37,132 nt of DNA from a bacterium (GTDB taxonomy: Bacteria; Acidobacteriota; HRBIN11; JAKEFK01): the NCBI GenBank assembly GCA_022616075.1, contig JAKEFK010000006.1:1-37132 (forward strand), read 5' to 3'. A model generated the notes under the pieces. That model saw only the letters and a list, made by a program, of their open reading frames with translations, was not told the origin of the DNA and searched no databases. Shown in pieces: positions 1 through 8,221 of this stretch. Made by a program: the position numbers and the translations under genes. Positions within the stretch are counted from its first letter, which is position 1. Each line of letters begins with the position of its first letter.

Positions 1-12
1 CCTACCAAACGA

Positions 13-2499
13 TCAAGCCTGTTTGGGGGCGAACAAGCGGCCTCTGCCGGTCATTAGCAAAATCCCCACAAGGATCAGGAATGGAATCAATGGCAAGACG
101 TTTTCAAGCGGACCGTGGAAGAAGGGATTGTTAGCGACAGACCATTCTTGAATTCTTCGATCATAATCTGTTAACACGCCAGCCAAAAACGCAATTACGA
201 TACCTGCGATCGCACCGCCTGCGATATAACCGGAAGCCATCAAAACTCCCTGACTTTTATCTCCTTCCGCAACCAGTTGTTCTTCTGTCAAATTCTTATG
301 GCGAAGTCTCATGCGAATCTTGCGATCCACAAGCCATCGGATTAAACCGCCGATGAAGATTGGACTGGAGGAAGAGAGAGGCAAATAAACACCCACCGCA
401 AAAGCAAGCGATGGAATTCCGGACATTTCCAGAACAATTGCGATCATTGCGCCGAGAATCACAAGCCCCCATGGTAACTGCCTGTTCAAAATTCCTTTGA
501 TGATATAAGACATCAACGTCGCTTTCGGCGCATCGAATTTATCAACCTTCGAACCGTCCGGCCGCACGCGATGAACGCCGTTGATTCCGGGATCTACAAG
601 ATAAACCGGTGTTCCATCTTCTTTTACGAGATAGCGTCCCGAAGGGCCGCCCGTTTCATCGATTTTGTGCCATACACGATATGTATTCGAATCGGTGGAT
701 TGTTGTGGACCTTGGAGCTGCTCGCTTCTGCCCAATTGTGAAACATCGCCCCTCATATCGGCAGGAAAATTCTGCTGTATTTTGTAAACAACTTTCCCAG
801 AATCATCAATCAAGTATTCACCTGGCGGCAAATCCGGCACCGCGTTTTGATCGTTGCGAAACACGCGATAACTGCGCGCATCCGGTTTGATGCTCTCTTC
901 ATAAACGGGTAGGGACGCACCCGCAGCGGACGGTATTTGGACAACTTTTTGCACGCGTTCAAATGAAGTTTGCGGAACGTAAACTGTGCCTGTGTTGTTC
1001 AAAGCCAGAAGGATCGGACCCAGGATCACTGCTGAGCCGAACGCGCCGATCAATATTGCCAACTGTTGGAGACGAGGCGTTGAGCCAACTAGGAACCCAG
1101 TTTTTAGATCCTGCGATGTGGTCCCGCCATTGGATGCTGCAATGCAAACAATCGCTCCCACGGAAAGCGCGGTTACGTAATAAGCGGGGCCGGTCCAGCC
1201 AATGATGAGAAAGACCAGACAGGTCAGGAGCAGGGTTGCAACCGTCATTCCGGAGATCGGATTGGACGAAGAGCCAATTTCTCCGGTTAATCGTGAAGAA
1301 ACAGTAACGAACAGGAATCCAAATAAAATAATCATGATCGCGCCCAGCAAGTTCATGTGAAGATTGCGTGCCGCCATGATCCCGATTACCAACAGAACGA
1401 TCCCTCCAAGAACATACTTCATCGAAATGTCTTGATCTGTTCTCGGCGCTGACTCACTGGCAGCCTTTCCGCCTCTCAGGTCTCTAAGACCTCCTTTCAA
1501 GCCGTGCAAGATAACAGGCAAAGAGCGGAAAAGACTGATGATTCCGCCCGCCGCTACTGCGCCTGCGCCGATATAAAGGACATAAGCTCCGCGCACTTGA
1601 TCTGGATGAGTCATTTCGCTGATCGGAACAGAGCCCGGTGGGAGCACTCCAGGAATTGAATTACCAAAGAATTTGATAATCGGTATTAGAACAAGGTACG
1701 CCAGCACACCACCCGCGCACATGATCGATGCAATACGGGGCCCGATGATGTATCCGACTCCTAAGAGCGCAGGAGAAATTTCAGTTGAAACCGAACCAAA
1801 CGTAAAAGGAGCTCCAAAGATTTTCTCTGGAATATCTTTCCAGCCCTTTAGCGCCTTCATGATGGTCATGTAGACAAAACCGATGCCGAATCCGGTGAAA
1901 ATGGTTACGGCGCTGGTGTGTCCGCTGTCCTCCAGGGTTCCCGCTTTTGCCGCCACTTCCTTGGATTCTTCAGAAGCGCCGGCTTTTAATACTTCTGCGC
2001 AGGCCGTACCTTCCGGATATTTCAAAGAGCCATGTTGTTGAACGATCAGAGCGCGCCGCAAAGGAATCATCATCAAAATTCCAAGCAATCCGCCCAGCAC
2101 CGCTACGAGCATTACGCGTGCAATATCCAGATCGAATCCCAGGATCATGATGGCAGGCATGGTCACGCCGACACCGAAGGCAATCGATTCTCCCGCCGAA
2201 CCGGTCGTCTGAACGATGTTGTTTTCCAAAATCGAGGCATTGCGCATTCCGACGTTTGAGAGGATCCGGAATAGAGTGATGGAAATGACAGCAACAGGAA
2301 TAGAAGCACTGACGGTTAAACCGACTTTCAAAACAAGGTACAGCGAGGAGGCGCCGAAGATCATTCCCAGAATAACTCCGACAATTACAGGAGCAAGTGT
2401 AAACTCAGGAAGTTTTGCTTCGGGTGGAATGTAAGGACGAAACGAACCGGCTGGCGGTGCCGTTTCCTTGACCAACAATTCTTCGGTAGCTGTGGGCAT
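13..2499 (-). CDS. OPT-family oligopeptide/metal transporter with a large soluble insert
   Basis: The 828-residue product is a polytopic inner-membrane protein of the oligopeptide transporter (OPT) family, which imports small peptides or metal chelates by proton symport. Hydrophobic segments run from about residue 35 to 505 and again from about 665 to 825, with the family-typical segments LKYPEGTACAEVLKAG and NGGTTSQDLKTGFLVG. About 150 hydrophilic residues (roughly 505-660, DNA about 515-990) interrupt the transmembrane core and contain two related copies of a YRV...GxYL..DG..VY motif. The ATG is preceded by GAGG about 9 nt upstream on the minus strand. The gene is complete, with a TGA at the window edge. 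It is divergent from hslV. The substrate cannot be read from the sequence. Confidence 0.9.
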   Translation of the reverse strand: MPTATEELLVKETAPPAGSFRPYIPPEAKLPEFTLAPVIVGVILGMIFGASSLYLVLKVGLTVSASIPVAVISITLFRILSNVGMRNASILENNIVQTTGSAGESIAFGVGVTMPAIMILGFDLDIARVMLVAVLGGLLGILMMIPLRRALIVQQHGSLKYPEGTACAEVLKAGASEESKEVAAKAGTLEDSGHTSAVTIFTGFGIGFVYMTIMKALKGWKDIPEKIFGAPFTFGSVSTEISPALLGVGYIIGPRIASIMCAGGVLAYLVLIPIIKFFGNSIPGVLPPGSVPISEMTHPDQVRGAYVLYIGAGAVAAGGIISLFRSLPVILHGLKGGLRDLRGGKAASESAPRTDQDISMKYVLGGIVLLVIGIMAARNLHMNLLGAIMIILFGFLFVTVSSRLTGEIGSSSNPISGMTVATLLLTCLVFLIIGWTGPAYYVTALSVGAIVCIAASNGGTTSQDLKTGFLVGSTPRLQQLAILIGAFGSAVILGPILLALNNTGTVYVPQTSFERVQKVVQIPSAAGASLPVYEESIKPDARSYRVFRNDQNAVPDLPPGEYLIDDSGKVVYKIQQNFPADMRGDVSQLGRSEQLQGPQQSTDSNTYRVWHKIDETGGPSGRYLVKEDGTPVYLVDPGINGVHRVRPDGSKVDKFDAPKATLMSYIIKGILNRQLPWGLVILGAMIAIVLEMSGIPSLAFAVGVYLPLSSSSPIFIGGLIRWLVDRKIRMRLRHKNLTEEQLVAEGDKSQGVLMASGYIAGGAIAGIVIAFLAGVLTDYDRRIQEWSVANNPFFHGPLENVLPLIPFLILVGILLMTGRGRLFAPKQA

Positions 2500-2563
2500 A
2501 CGGATTATCCTCGCTGGGAAATTTTCTTACATGATACGCTCAAGAAGGTCGACTAGCAATAAT

Positions 2564-2611
2564 GTAGCACAGGCGTCCCGCCTGTGCCCACAGCCGGGAC
2601 GGCTGTGCCAC
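2564..2611. repeat. REP-like inverted pair (GTAG hairpin facing GTGG hairpin)
   Basis: On the plus strand GTAG is followed by the hairpin CACAGGCG-TCC-CGCCTGTG. On the minus strand GTGG is followed by CACAGCCG-TCC-CGGCTGTG. The two hairpins differ by one swapped base pair, so pairing is kept. The GTAG or GTGG head plus hairpin is the hallmark of REP elements. It lies in the divergent gap between the OPT gene and hslV. Confidence 0.8.
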
Positions 2612-2626
2612 TTTCTTTAGCCTTGT

Positions 2627-2655
2627 TTGACAAGGGTATAGCACCATATTATATT
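2627..2655 (+). promoter_or_regulatory. Predicted sigma-70-type promoter of hslVU
   Basis: TTGACA at 2627-2632 and TATATT at 2650-2655 are separated by exactly 17 bp. This is near-consensus for a housekeeping sigma factor. The start site would fall near 2662, giving hslV a leader of only about 11 nt with no clear Shine-Dalgarno sequence. Confidence 0.65.
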
Positions 2656-2672
2656 AACCGTCCTCAGAAAAA

Positions 2673-3203
2673 ATGTTTCATGCAACCACCATCCTCTGTG
2701 TTCGCCATAACGGCAGGGTCGCCATGGCCGGTGACGGTCAAGTAACAATCGGCGATATCGTAGTCAAGCAGGGAGCCAGAAAACTCCGCAAACTCTATAA
2801 CGATCGTGTGCTTGCAGGCTTTGCGGGTTCAGCAGCCGATGGAATGGCGCTCTTTTCAAAATTTGAATCGAAGCTCGAGGAATTTCGCGGCAACCTGAAA
2901 CGCGCGTCCGTGGAGCTTGCCAAAGAATGGCGCACAGACCGCATTTTGAGACGCCTGGAAGCGCTCCTGATTGTGGCAGATCTGGAAAACTCTTACCTCA
3001 TCTCGGGGTCAGGAGACCTTATTGAGCCGGATGATGGAATCCTGGCGATCGGTTCGGGAGGCGCATACGCTCTCGCGGCTGCGCGCGCGCTACTACAGTA
3101 TTCGAACTTATCCGCTAAAGAGATCTGCAGGGAATCGATGAAACTGGCTGCAGAAATTTGCATTTATACCAACAGCAGCATTTTGGTGGAGGAGCTTTCC
3201 TGA
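2673..3203 (+). CDS. hslV: ATP-dependent protease subunit HslV (ClpQ)
   Basis: HslV is the cytoplasmic N-terminal-nucleophile peptidase that forms a double ring capped by the HslU ATPase and degrades unfolded or regulatory proteins. The 176-residue product begins [20 protein letters not shown], which matches the B. subtilis-type start. Thr5 would become the catalytic N-terminal threonine after processing. Further family segments are [46 protein letters not shown] and the ending [15 protein letters not shown]. Length is normal for the family. Its TGA shares one base with the hslU ATG, so the two are almost certainly co-translated from the promoter at 2627. Confidence 0.97.
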   Translation: MFHATTILCVRHNGRVAMAGDGQVTIGDIVVKQGARKLRKLYNDRVLAGFAGSAADGMALFSKFESKLEEFRGNLKRASVELAKEWRTDRILRRLEALLIVADLENSYLISGSGDLIEPDDGILAIGSGGAYALAAARALLQYSNLSAKEICRESMKLAAEICIYTNSSILVEELS

Positions 3204-4585
3204 TGGCCATTCCGCTGCCCGCCCGAATGGAGCCTGCACAGGAAGACTTCACTCCCAAACAAATTGTTCACGAGTTGGATCGACACATCGTTGGCCAGAA
3301 AAATGCAAAAAGGGCGGTAGCGATCGCGCTTCGAAACCGGATGCGGCGCCAGAAGCTTCCGCCTGAAATAGCGGATGAAATCGCCCCGAAAAACATCATC
3401 ATGATCGGTCCGACCGGAATTGGCAAAACCGAGATCGCACGGCGGCTTGCCAGACTGGTGCGTTCGCCTTTCTTAAAAGTAGAAGCGACCAAGTATACGG
3501 AAGTCGGTTACGTCGGCCGCGATGTAGAATCGATGATTCGTGATCTCACCGACATTTCTGTCGACCTGGTCAAACAGGAAAAAATGGCTGAAGTGGAAGA
3601 GATGGCCAACAGAAATGCCGAGGAACGGATTCTGGACCTTTTGATTCCGCCTTCTTCGTTTAGCAGCCCAGGAGTTGATGAAAAAACGGAACACGAAAAT
3701 CGCCGCAAAGATACGCGCGAAAAATTGCGCACACAACTTCGTTCCGGCGCGCTCGATCAGAGAGTTGTTGAACTCGACGTGAAAGAGCGTCCTTTTTCCT
3801 CCTTTTCTATTTTTTCGAATACGGGTATTGAAGACATCGACATCAACTTAAAAGAAATGATGCCCGGCCTCTTCTCCGGAAAAACAAAGAAACGAAAAAT
3901 GCGTGTAGAAGAAGCGCGCCAGGCATTGCTGCATGAGGAAAAAGAAAAACTCATTGACATGGAACAGATTGCTAAAACTGCGATCTCTCGCGTAGAGCAG
4001 GGTGGAATGGTTTTCCTGGATGAGCTGGACAAAATCGCCGGAAAACAAAGCGCGCAAGGCCCTGACGTCAGCCGTGAAGGCGTTCAGCGCGACCTGTTAC
4101 CGATCATCGAAGGAACAACGGTGAATACACGCTACGGTATGGTGCGAACCGATCATATTCTTTTTATCGCTGCGGGCGCATTTCATGTTTCCAAACCATC
4201 CGATTTGATTCCTGAATTGCAAGGACGTTTTCCCATTCGCGTTGAGCTCGATCCTTTGAATGAGTCTGACTTCGTCCGCATCTTGAACGAGCCGGAAAAT
4301 GCCTTACCCAAACAGTACGCTGCTTTACTCTCCACGGAAGGTGTCGAGCTGGTCTTCTCCGATGATGCGATTGCACAAATTGCGCACCTCGCGGCTGAAG
4401 TGAATGACCGGACTGAAAATATTGGCGCACGCAGATTACACACAATTCTTGAAAAGCTGCTGGATGAAGTCTCCTTCGATGCTCCCGAAATGCAAAAACG
4501 GAAAGTGGTGATTGATCGCGAATATGTTGACAGAGTGCTGGTAGATATTGTAAAAGATCACGACCTCAGCCGATTCATTCTGTAA
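3203..4585 (+). CDS. hslU: HslU ATPase/unfoldase subunit of HslVU
   Basis: HslU is the AAA+ hexamer that unfolds substrates and feeds them to HslV. From the ATG at 3203 the product has 460 residues. Walker A is GPTGIGKT at 69-76, the pore loop is GYVGRD at about 102-107, and Walker B is in [13 protein letters not shown]. The helical I-domain lies between them. The C terminus DLSRFIL is the tail that docks into HslV. I chose 3203 over the upstream in-frame ATG at 3158 because it overlaps the hslV stop (TGATG), has GGAGG at about 3188-3193, and gives the normal N terminus. The upstream extension would be translated from hslV coding DNA. Confidence 0.97.
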   Translation: MAIPLPARMEPAQEDFTPKQIVHELDRHIVGQKNAKRAVAIALRNRMRRQKLPPEIADEIAPKNIIMIGPTGIGKTEIARRLARLVRSPFLKVEATKYTEVGYVGRDVESMIRDLTDISVDLVKQEKMAEVEEMANRNAEERILDLLIPPSSFSSPGVDEKTEHENRRKDTREKLRTQLRSGALDQRVVELDVKERPFSSFSIFSNTGIEDIDINLKEMMPGLFSGKTKKRKMRVEEARQALLHEEKEKLIDMEQIAKTAISRVEQGGMVFLDELDKIAGKQSAQGPDVSREGVQRDLLPIIEGTTVNTRYGMVRTDHILFIAAGAFHVSKPSDLIPELQGRFPIRVELDPLNESDFVRILNEPENALPKQYAALLSTEGVELVFSDDAIAQIAHLAAEVNDRTENIGARRLHTILEKLLDEVSFDAPEMQKRKVVIDREYVDRVLVDIVKDHDLSRFIL

Positions 4586-4592
4586 AGAATTT

Positions 4593-4664
4593 ACCGCAGA
4601 GGACGCGGAGACCGCCGAGAAATAAATAGATTTTTTACTCTGCGTTCTCAGCGATCTCTGCGGT
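4593..4664. repeat. ACC...GGT palindromic element, GCRGAG subtype
   Basis: The left arm reads ACC, GCAGAGGAC, GCGGAGACC, GCCGAGAA. The right arm reads ACTCTGC, GTTCTCAGC, GATCTCTGC, GGT. Outer 9-mers at 4593-4601 and 4656-4664 are perfect inverted repeats. The element begins 7 nt after the hslU stop and fills the gap to the lipoprotein gene. It has the same three-unit layout as the GCCAAG elements at 8141, 26664 and 28521. No U-tract follows, so it is not a classical terminator. Confidence 0.75.
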
Positions 4665-4685
4665 GAAAAAAATAGGAAATTCCGG

Positions 4686-5936
4686 ATGCGCAATGTTCGG
4701 TCGAACCATACACGAATTTTTTTTCTCTTTCTAGCTATAGCTTCCGTTATCTTAACGATAACGTGTGGCAAGAAAGCGCCCCCGTCACCGCCGGTCCCCC
4801 TCGTTCCTATGCCTGCTCTTGAGACGAAAGTCACTCAAGCCGGAGAATCTTTACTCTTTTCCTTCAGACTACCGGAATTAAGCTCGGATGAAAAAACACC
4901 AGCAGAAGTGGGAAGGCTCGTGATTTATCGCTTCAAGACTCTGCGAATCCCACCAGCTGCACCCCCGACACAAACGGCTCCTGCCCAAACGCAGACCTCC
5001 CCACAAGCACAGACAGCTCCGCAAACGCAAACAGCGCCGCAAACACAGACACAGACTCAAACTCAGCCTAAACCGGTCGAAACGGCGCGAACCATGACCG
5101 AATTAGAGTTCGAAGAGCAAGCAGAACAGATTGCTGAAATCCCGGCGGAGAAAATCGATTCTTATATGCGTGATAATTATTTCATCTATCAGGATAAACG
5201 CGATATCAAGGCCGGCTCGGAAGATCTCACAAGTTGGTTTTATTACGGCGTTCAGCTTTACAGCAAGAAAAACAAGAAGAACCAGTTCGGGCGGCTCGTA
5301 GCGCTCTTTCCTGATATCGTTCCAGAAGCGCCCAAACAATTCGTGGCAAAAATTTCAGAGAAGTCGATCGATTTGAGCTGGGCTCCAGTAACCACCGATC
5401 TATCCGGTAAGCCATTGCCCCCCGGTTCAGTCGTTTACAACGTGTATAGAGGAAACAACGCAAATTTTGCTCCGATTACACCAATCAACCCTGGACCGGT
5501 ATCGACTCCGTCTTATGCGGATGGGCAATTCCAATTTGGGAAACCGTACTACTACTTCGTTCGCGCTGCTTTGAACACGCAACGGCGAGAGCAAGAAAGT
5601 GAGCACTCCAACGTTATTTTCATTTTCCCGCAGGACATTTATCCCCCATCCGCGCCACAAGAACTAAACATCGTTGCGGCGAGGGAAGGAATGGTTTTGA
5701 TTTGGTCCCCAAACCCCGAAGAAGATGTCGCGGGTTACAACATTTTCCGGAAAGTCGAAGGGGAAACTGAATTCAAAAAACTCAATACCAAGCTGATCCG
5801 CGAAACCACCTATGCCGATGCGGATGTCAAACCAGGCTTCAAATACTATTATCAAGTATCGGCGGTAGATAAGGCGCCGTCTCCGAACGAGTCTTCTCGT
5901 TCGAGTGAAGTGTCCGAGGAAAAAAGGAATCCGTGA
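4686..5936 (+). CDS. Predicted lipoprotein with fibronectin type III domains and a Gln/Thr-rich insert
   Basis: The product has 416 residues. Residues 10-26 form a lipoprotein signal peptide ending in LTIT with Cys27 as the likely lipidated residue, followed by a proline-rich linker. Residues about 45-85 and 180-207 look like the two halves of one FN3-type beta sandwich. It is split by a TQ/PQ-rich low-complexity stretch (92-130) and a helical acidic segment. Two more FN3 domains follow at about 213-312 and 321-408, each with an SW/IW strand and YNVYR or YNIFRK strand. It is probably an envelope-anchored scaffold or binding protein. It is coupled to dapF by a 4-nt overlap, but no functional link is obvious. 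Confidence 0.8.
   Translation: MRNVRSNHTRIFFLFLAIASVILTITCGKKAPPSPPVPLVPMPALETKVTQAGESLLFSFRLPELSSDEKTPAEVGRLVIYRFKTLRIPPAAPPTQTAPAQTQTSPQAQTAPQTQTAPQTQTQTQTQPKPVETARTMTELEFEEQAEQIAEIPAEKIDSYMRDNYFIYQDKRDIKAGSEDLTSWFYYGVQLYSKKNKKNQFGRLVALFPDIVPEAPKQFVAKISEKSIDLSWAPVTTDLSGKPLPPGSVVYNVYRGNNANFAPITPINPGPVSTPSYADGQFQFGKPYYYFVRAALNTQRREQESEHSNVIFIFPQDIYPPSAPQELNIVAAREGMVLIWSPNPEEDVAGYNIFRKVEGETEFKKLNTKLIRETTYADADVKPGFKYYYQVSAVDKAPSPNESSRSSEVSEEKRNP
4966..5072 (+). repeat. Low-complexity TQ/PQ coding repeat in the lipoprotein gene
   Basis: The stretch consists of ACA/CAA/CAG/GCN/CCN codons arranged as imperfect TQTAPQ-like units, encoding residues about 94-129 of the lipoprotein. The units differ in synonymous positions, so it is not a clean slippage tract. 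Confidence 0.7.
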
Positions 5937-6799
5937 AATTTGGAAAGTTAGAAAGCCTGCCGGATGCAATTCCATTTGCCAAACTTTCCGCCTCGGCAAA
6001 TGATTTCATCGTTCTCGACAATCGCGAGGATTCTTTTTCAAACGTCGCTTCTTTGATTGCCCAGCGCGTTTGCGCAAGACGCTACTCTGTGGGAGCGGAC
6101 GGACTCATTCTTGTAGAAAACTCGAACCGCGCCACCGCGCGGATCCGTTACATCAATCCCGATGGTGAGGAGTTCAACACTTGCGGAAACGGCGGCCGCT
6201 GCGCCGCGCGGTACACTCATCTGTTTGTAAAACCCGATCAACACATCACGATGGAAACCAACACCGGTGTGGTGAAAGCCGAAATTGTAAATCGATCCGT
6301 TAAACTTCAGCTCGTAAATCCCACAGAGGTCAAGCTCAATCTGGAACTTCTGCTGGATGGAGAAGTCTTTAGAGGACACTACGTTCAGGTCGGCGATCCG
6401 CACTTCGTTGTTCCTTTTAAGAACATCAGGAACATCGATTTCGTGACGCTTGCACGCAAATTGCGACATCATCAGGGGCTTGGTCCTGCCGGCGCGAACG
6501 TTCATTTCATCGAACCCGTCGAGCGCAATCGCATCAAAATACGGAGTTTTGAAAGGGGAGTGGAAAACGAAACGCTCGCATGCGGCAGCGGATGCGTTTC
6601 AAGCGCGGTTTCCACTTTCCGTGACGGGAAAACGGATCCTCCTGTGACGTTCGAACCACATTCCGGCATCCCGGTTTCGGTGCATTTTCAAGCTTCGGAG
6701 GAACTCGGCGAAATTTATCTGGAAGGGGATGCCCGGCTCGTCTATCGCGGAGAATTTACACGGGAAGCGCTGTTCGGATTTCCGGAGAATCTTGCGTGA
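5933..6799 (+). CDS. dapF: Diaminopimelate epimerase
   Basis: DapF converts LL- to meso-diaminopimelate for lysine and peptidoglycan synthesis in the cytoplasm. The 288-residue product carries the two catalytic cysteine motifs of the family: Cys84 in NTCGNGGRC and Cys217 in ETLACGSGC. The N-terminal segment IPFAKLSASANDFIVLDN replaces the more usual GLGNDF, and the family motif GDPHFV is present. Translation starts at GTG 5933, overlapping the lipoprotein TGA (GTGA). A further GTGA overlap joins it to the next gene, so the three are translationally coupled. The first 12 residues look like an unusual extension before the conserved core. Confidence 0.93.
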   Translation: MKFGKLESLPDAIPFAKLSASANDFIVLDNREDSFSNVASLIAQRVCARRYSVGADGLILVENSNRATARIRYINPDGEEFNTCGNGGRCAARYTHLFVKPDQHITMETNTGVVKAEIVNRSVKLQLVNPTEVKLNLELLLDGEVFRGHYVQVGDPHFVVPFKNIRNIDFVTLARKLRHHQGLGPAGANVHFIEPVERNRIKIRSFERGVENETLACGSGCVSSAVSTFRDGKTDPPVTFEPHSGIPVSVHFQASEELGEIYLEGDARLVYRGEFTREALFGFPENLA

Positions 6800-7557
6800 T
6801 CCTTCACCTCTACAGAGTTCTTTTTGGTGAGGAGATTCACTACGCTGTTCTGAACGAGGGCTTGTTCTATTTCGTGGATCCCAAAAATCCAGCCGCGCTC
6901 ATCAGCTCAGATCACATTGCCCCGGCCAAAGATTGCAGAATCCTGACACCTACACAGCCTTCGAAAATTATTTGTGTGGGACTCAATTACCGCGATCATG
7001 CACTGGAGCGAAACAAACCTATTCCGGAAGAGCCGCTGTTGTTTTTGAAACCACCAAGCGCGCTTCTGGCTCCAGGATCTTCCATCACGCTGCCGTCGCT
7101 TTCCAGGCGGGTGGATCCGGAAGGAGAACTCGCTATTGTCATCGGGGAAGCCGCATCACGCCTTGAATCGCCGGAAGTGGCCGCGCGCTGCATACTCGGC
7201 TATTCCTGTTTTAATGATGTGACCGCGCGCGATCTTCAGGATAAGGACGTTCAATATACTCGCGCCAAGGGTTTTGATACTTTCGCGCCCTACGGCCCTT
7301 GCATCGCCATCGGAGTGGATCCTTCTGATCTGGCAATCACGACACGAGTAAATGCCGAAGTTCGTCAAAATTCCAGGACCTCGCAGTTGATATTCACGCC
7401 GCTTTACCTTGTCTGGTATGTGTCGCAAATCATGACCCTTCTACCCGGTGATGTGATCTCCACCGGCACTCCATCCGGCATCGCGCCGGTTCAATCCGGT
7501 GACGTGATTGAAGTAGAAATTGAGTCGATCGGGATGCTCCAAAATAGCGTTCTGTAG
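6796..7557 (+). CDS. Fumarylacetoacetate hydrolase family protein
   Basis: The 253-residue product belongs to the FAH superfamily, which hydrolyses or decarboxylates acylpyruvates and related beta-diketo acids using a divalent metal. Diagnostic segments are KIICVGLNYRDHALE, the acidic metal ligands in RVDPEGELAIVIG, CFNDVTARDLQDKD, and the C-terminal GDVISTGTPSGIAP. A short N-terminal domain (1-50) precedes the catalytic core. It starts at GTG 6796, overlapping the dapF TGA. The exact substrate (acylpyruvase, homoprotocatechuate pathway isomerase or oxaloacetate decarboxylase) cannot be decided. No aromatic degradation genes are nearby. Confidence 0.88.
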   Translation: MILHLYRVLFGEEIHYAVLNEGLFYFVDPKNPAALISSDHIAPAKDCRILTPTQPSKIICVGLNYRDHALERNKPIPEEPLLFLKPPSALLAPGSSITLPSLSRRVDPEGELAIVIGEAASRLESPEVAARCILGYSCFNDVTARDLQDKDVQYTRAKGFDTFAPYGPCIAIGVDPSDLAITTRVNAEVRQNSRTSQLIFTPLYLVWYVSQIMTLLPGDVISTGTPSGIAPVQSGDVIEVEIESIGMLQNSVL

Positions 7558-7581
7558 CGTATTTCCGCGATCTCTCGAAAA

Positions 7582-7610
7582 TTGACTCCCCCCATCCTAC
7601 GTGGTACTCT
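7582..7610 (+). promoter_or_regulatory. Possible promoter of carD
   Basis: TTGACT at 7582-7587 and TACTCT at 7605-7610 are 17 bp apart. The -35 is strong and the -10 is weak. A start site near 7617 would give the ATG at 7634 a leader of about 17 nt. This also argues against the upstream in-frame GTG at 7601, which would lie inside the promoter. Confidence 0.4.
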
Positions 7611-7633
7611 ATTCCCATACCTCCCGAAAAAAT

Positions 7634-8140
7634 ATGCTTGTAGAATTGAAAATTGGAGATAAGGTGATCTATCCGAATCACGGCCTTGCGGTCATTGAAA
7701 ACATCAATGAGCGCGCGATCGGAGAACGGAAAATACAGTTCTATAACCTTCGCATTTTCTCAAACAACTCCCGCGTAATGATCCCTTTTGAAGCAGTTTC
7801 CAGCGTCGGCTTAAGGAAAATCATTTCTCAGAAGGAAGTGAACAAGCTGTACAGGATTCTCCAGAACGGACTCATCGACGAATACGACAACTGGATGGGT
7901 CGTTACCGCGAGAATCTCGAGAAAATGCAGAGCGGGTCGATTTTTAAGGTCGCCGAAGTCCTGAAAAACCTGTTTTATCTCAGCAACCAGAAGGACCTCT
8001 CCTATCGCGAAAAGAAGATGTTTACCAAAGCTCGCTATCTCATCGTCAGTGAGCTGATGGAAGTCCAGGAACTCCCTGAACAGGACGTAGAAAAGAAGCT
8101 CGACCGCGCACTCGGAAAGTGCGTCAAAAACAAAAAGTGA
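7634..8140 (+). CDS. carD: CarD/CdnL-family transcription regulator
   Basis: CarD/CdnL proteins bind the RNA polymerase beta subunit and stabilise open complexes at many promoters, including rRNA promoters in other bacteria. From ATG 7634 the product has 168 residues, a normal length. The N-terminal RNAP-interaction domain (about 1-60) starts LKIGDKVIYPNHGLAVIENI and contains the typical VMIPFEAVSSVGLR. The C-terminal helical DNA-binding region holds VAEVLKNLFYLSNQKDLSYREKKMF, close to the family consensus. The in-frame GTG at 7601 would add 11 unsupported residues. It stands alone with its own likely promoter, and a palindromic repeat begins directly after its TGA. Confidence 0.9.
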   Translation: MLVELKIGDKVIYPNHGLAVIENINERAIGERKIQFYNLRIFSNNSRVMIPFEAVSSVGLRKIISQKEVNKLYRILQNGLIDEYDNWMGRYRENLEKMQSGSIFKVAEVLKNLFYLSNQKDLSYREKKMFTKARYLIVSELMEVQELPEQDVEKKLDRALGKCVKNKK

Positions 8141-8210
8141 ACCGCCAAGGCGCCAAGGACGCCAAGAAAGTTCTTCTTCAAGAATCTTGGCGATTTGGCG
8201 TCTTGGCGGT
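8141..8210. repeat. ACC...GGT palindromic element, GCCAAG subtype
   Basis: The left arm is ACC, GCCAAGGC, GCCAAGGAC, GCCAAGAA. The right arm is ATCTTGGC, GATTTGGC, GTCTTGGC, GGT. It begins on the base after the carD stop and ends 11 nt before the GTG proposed for the next gene. A TTG inside its right arm (8195) is in frame with that gene. Two more copies are at 26664 and 28521. Confidence 0.85.
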
Positions 8211-8221
8211 TAAATAGTCCG

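Noticed and set aside
4593-4664. Element after hslU as a Rho-independent terminator
   Set aside because: The stem is imperfect, the loop is long and no U-tract follows. It matches a dispersed element family instead.
4966-5072. TQ-coding tract as a phase-variable microsatellite
   Set aside because: Units are imperfect with synonymous differences, so slippage-driven switching is unlikely.
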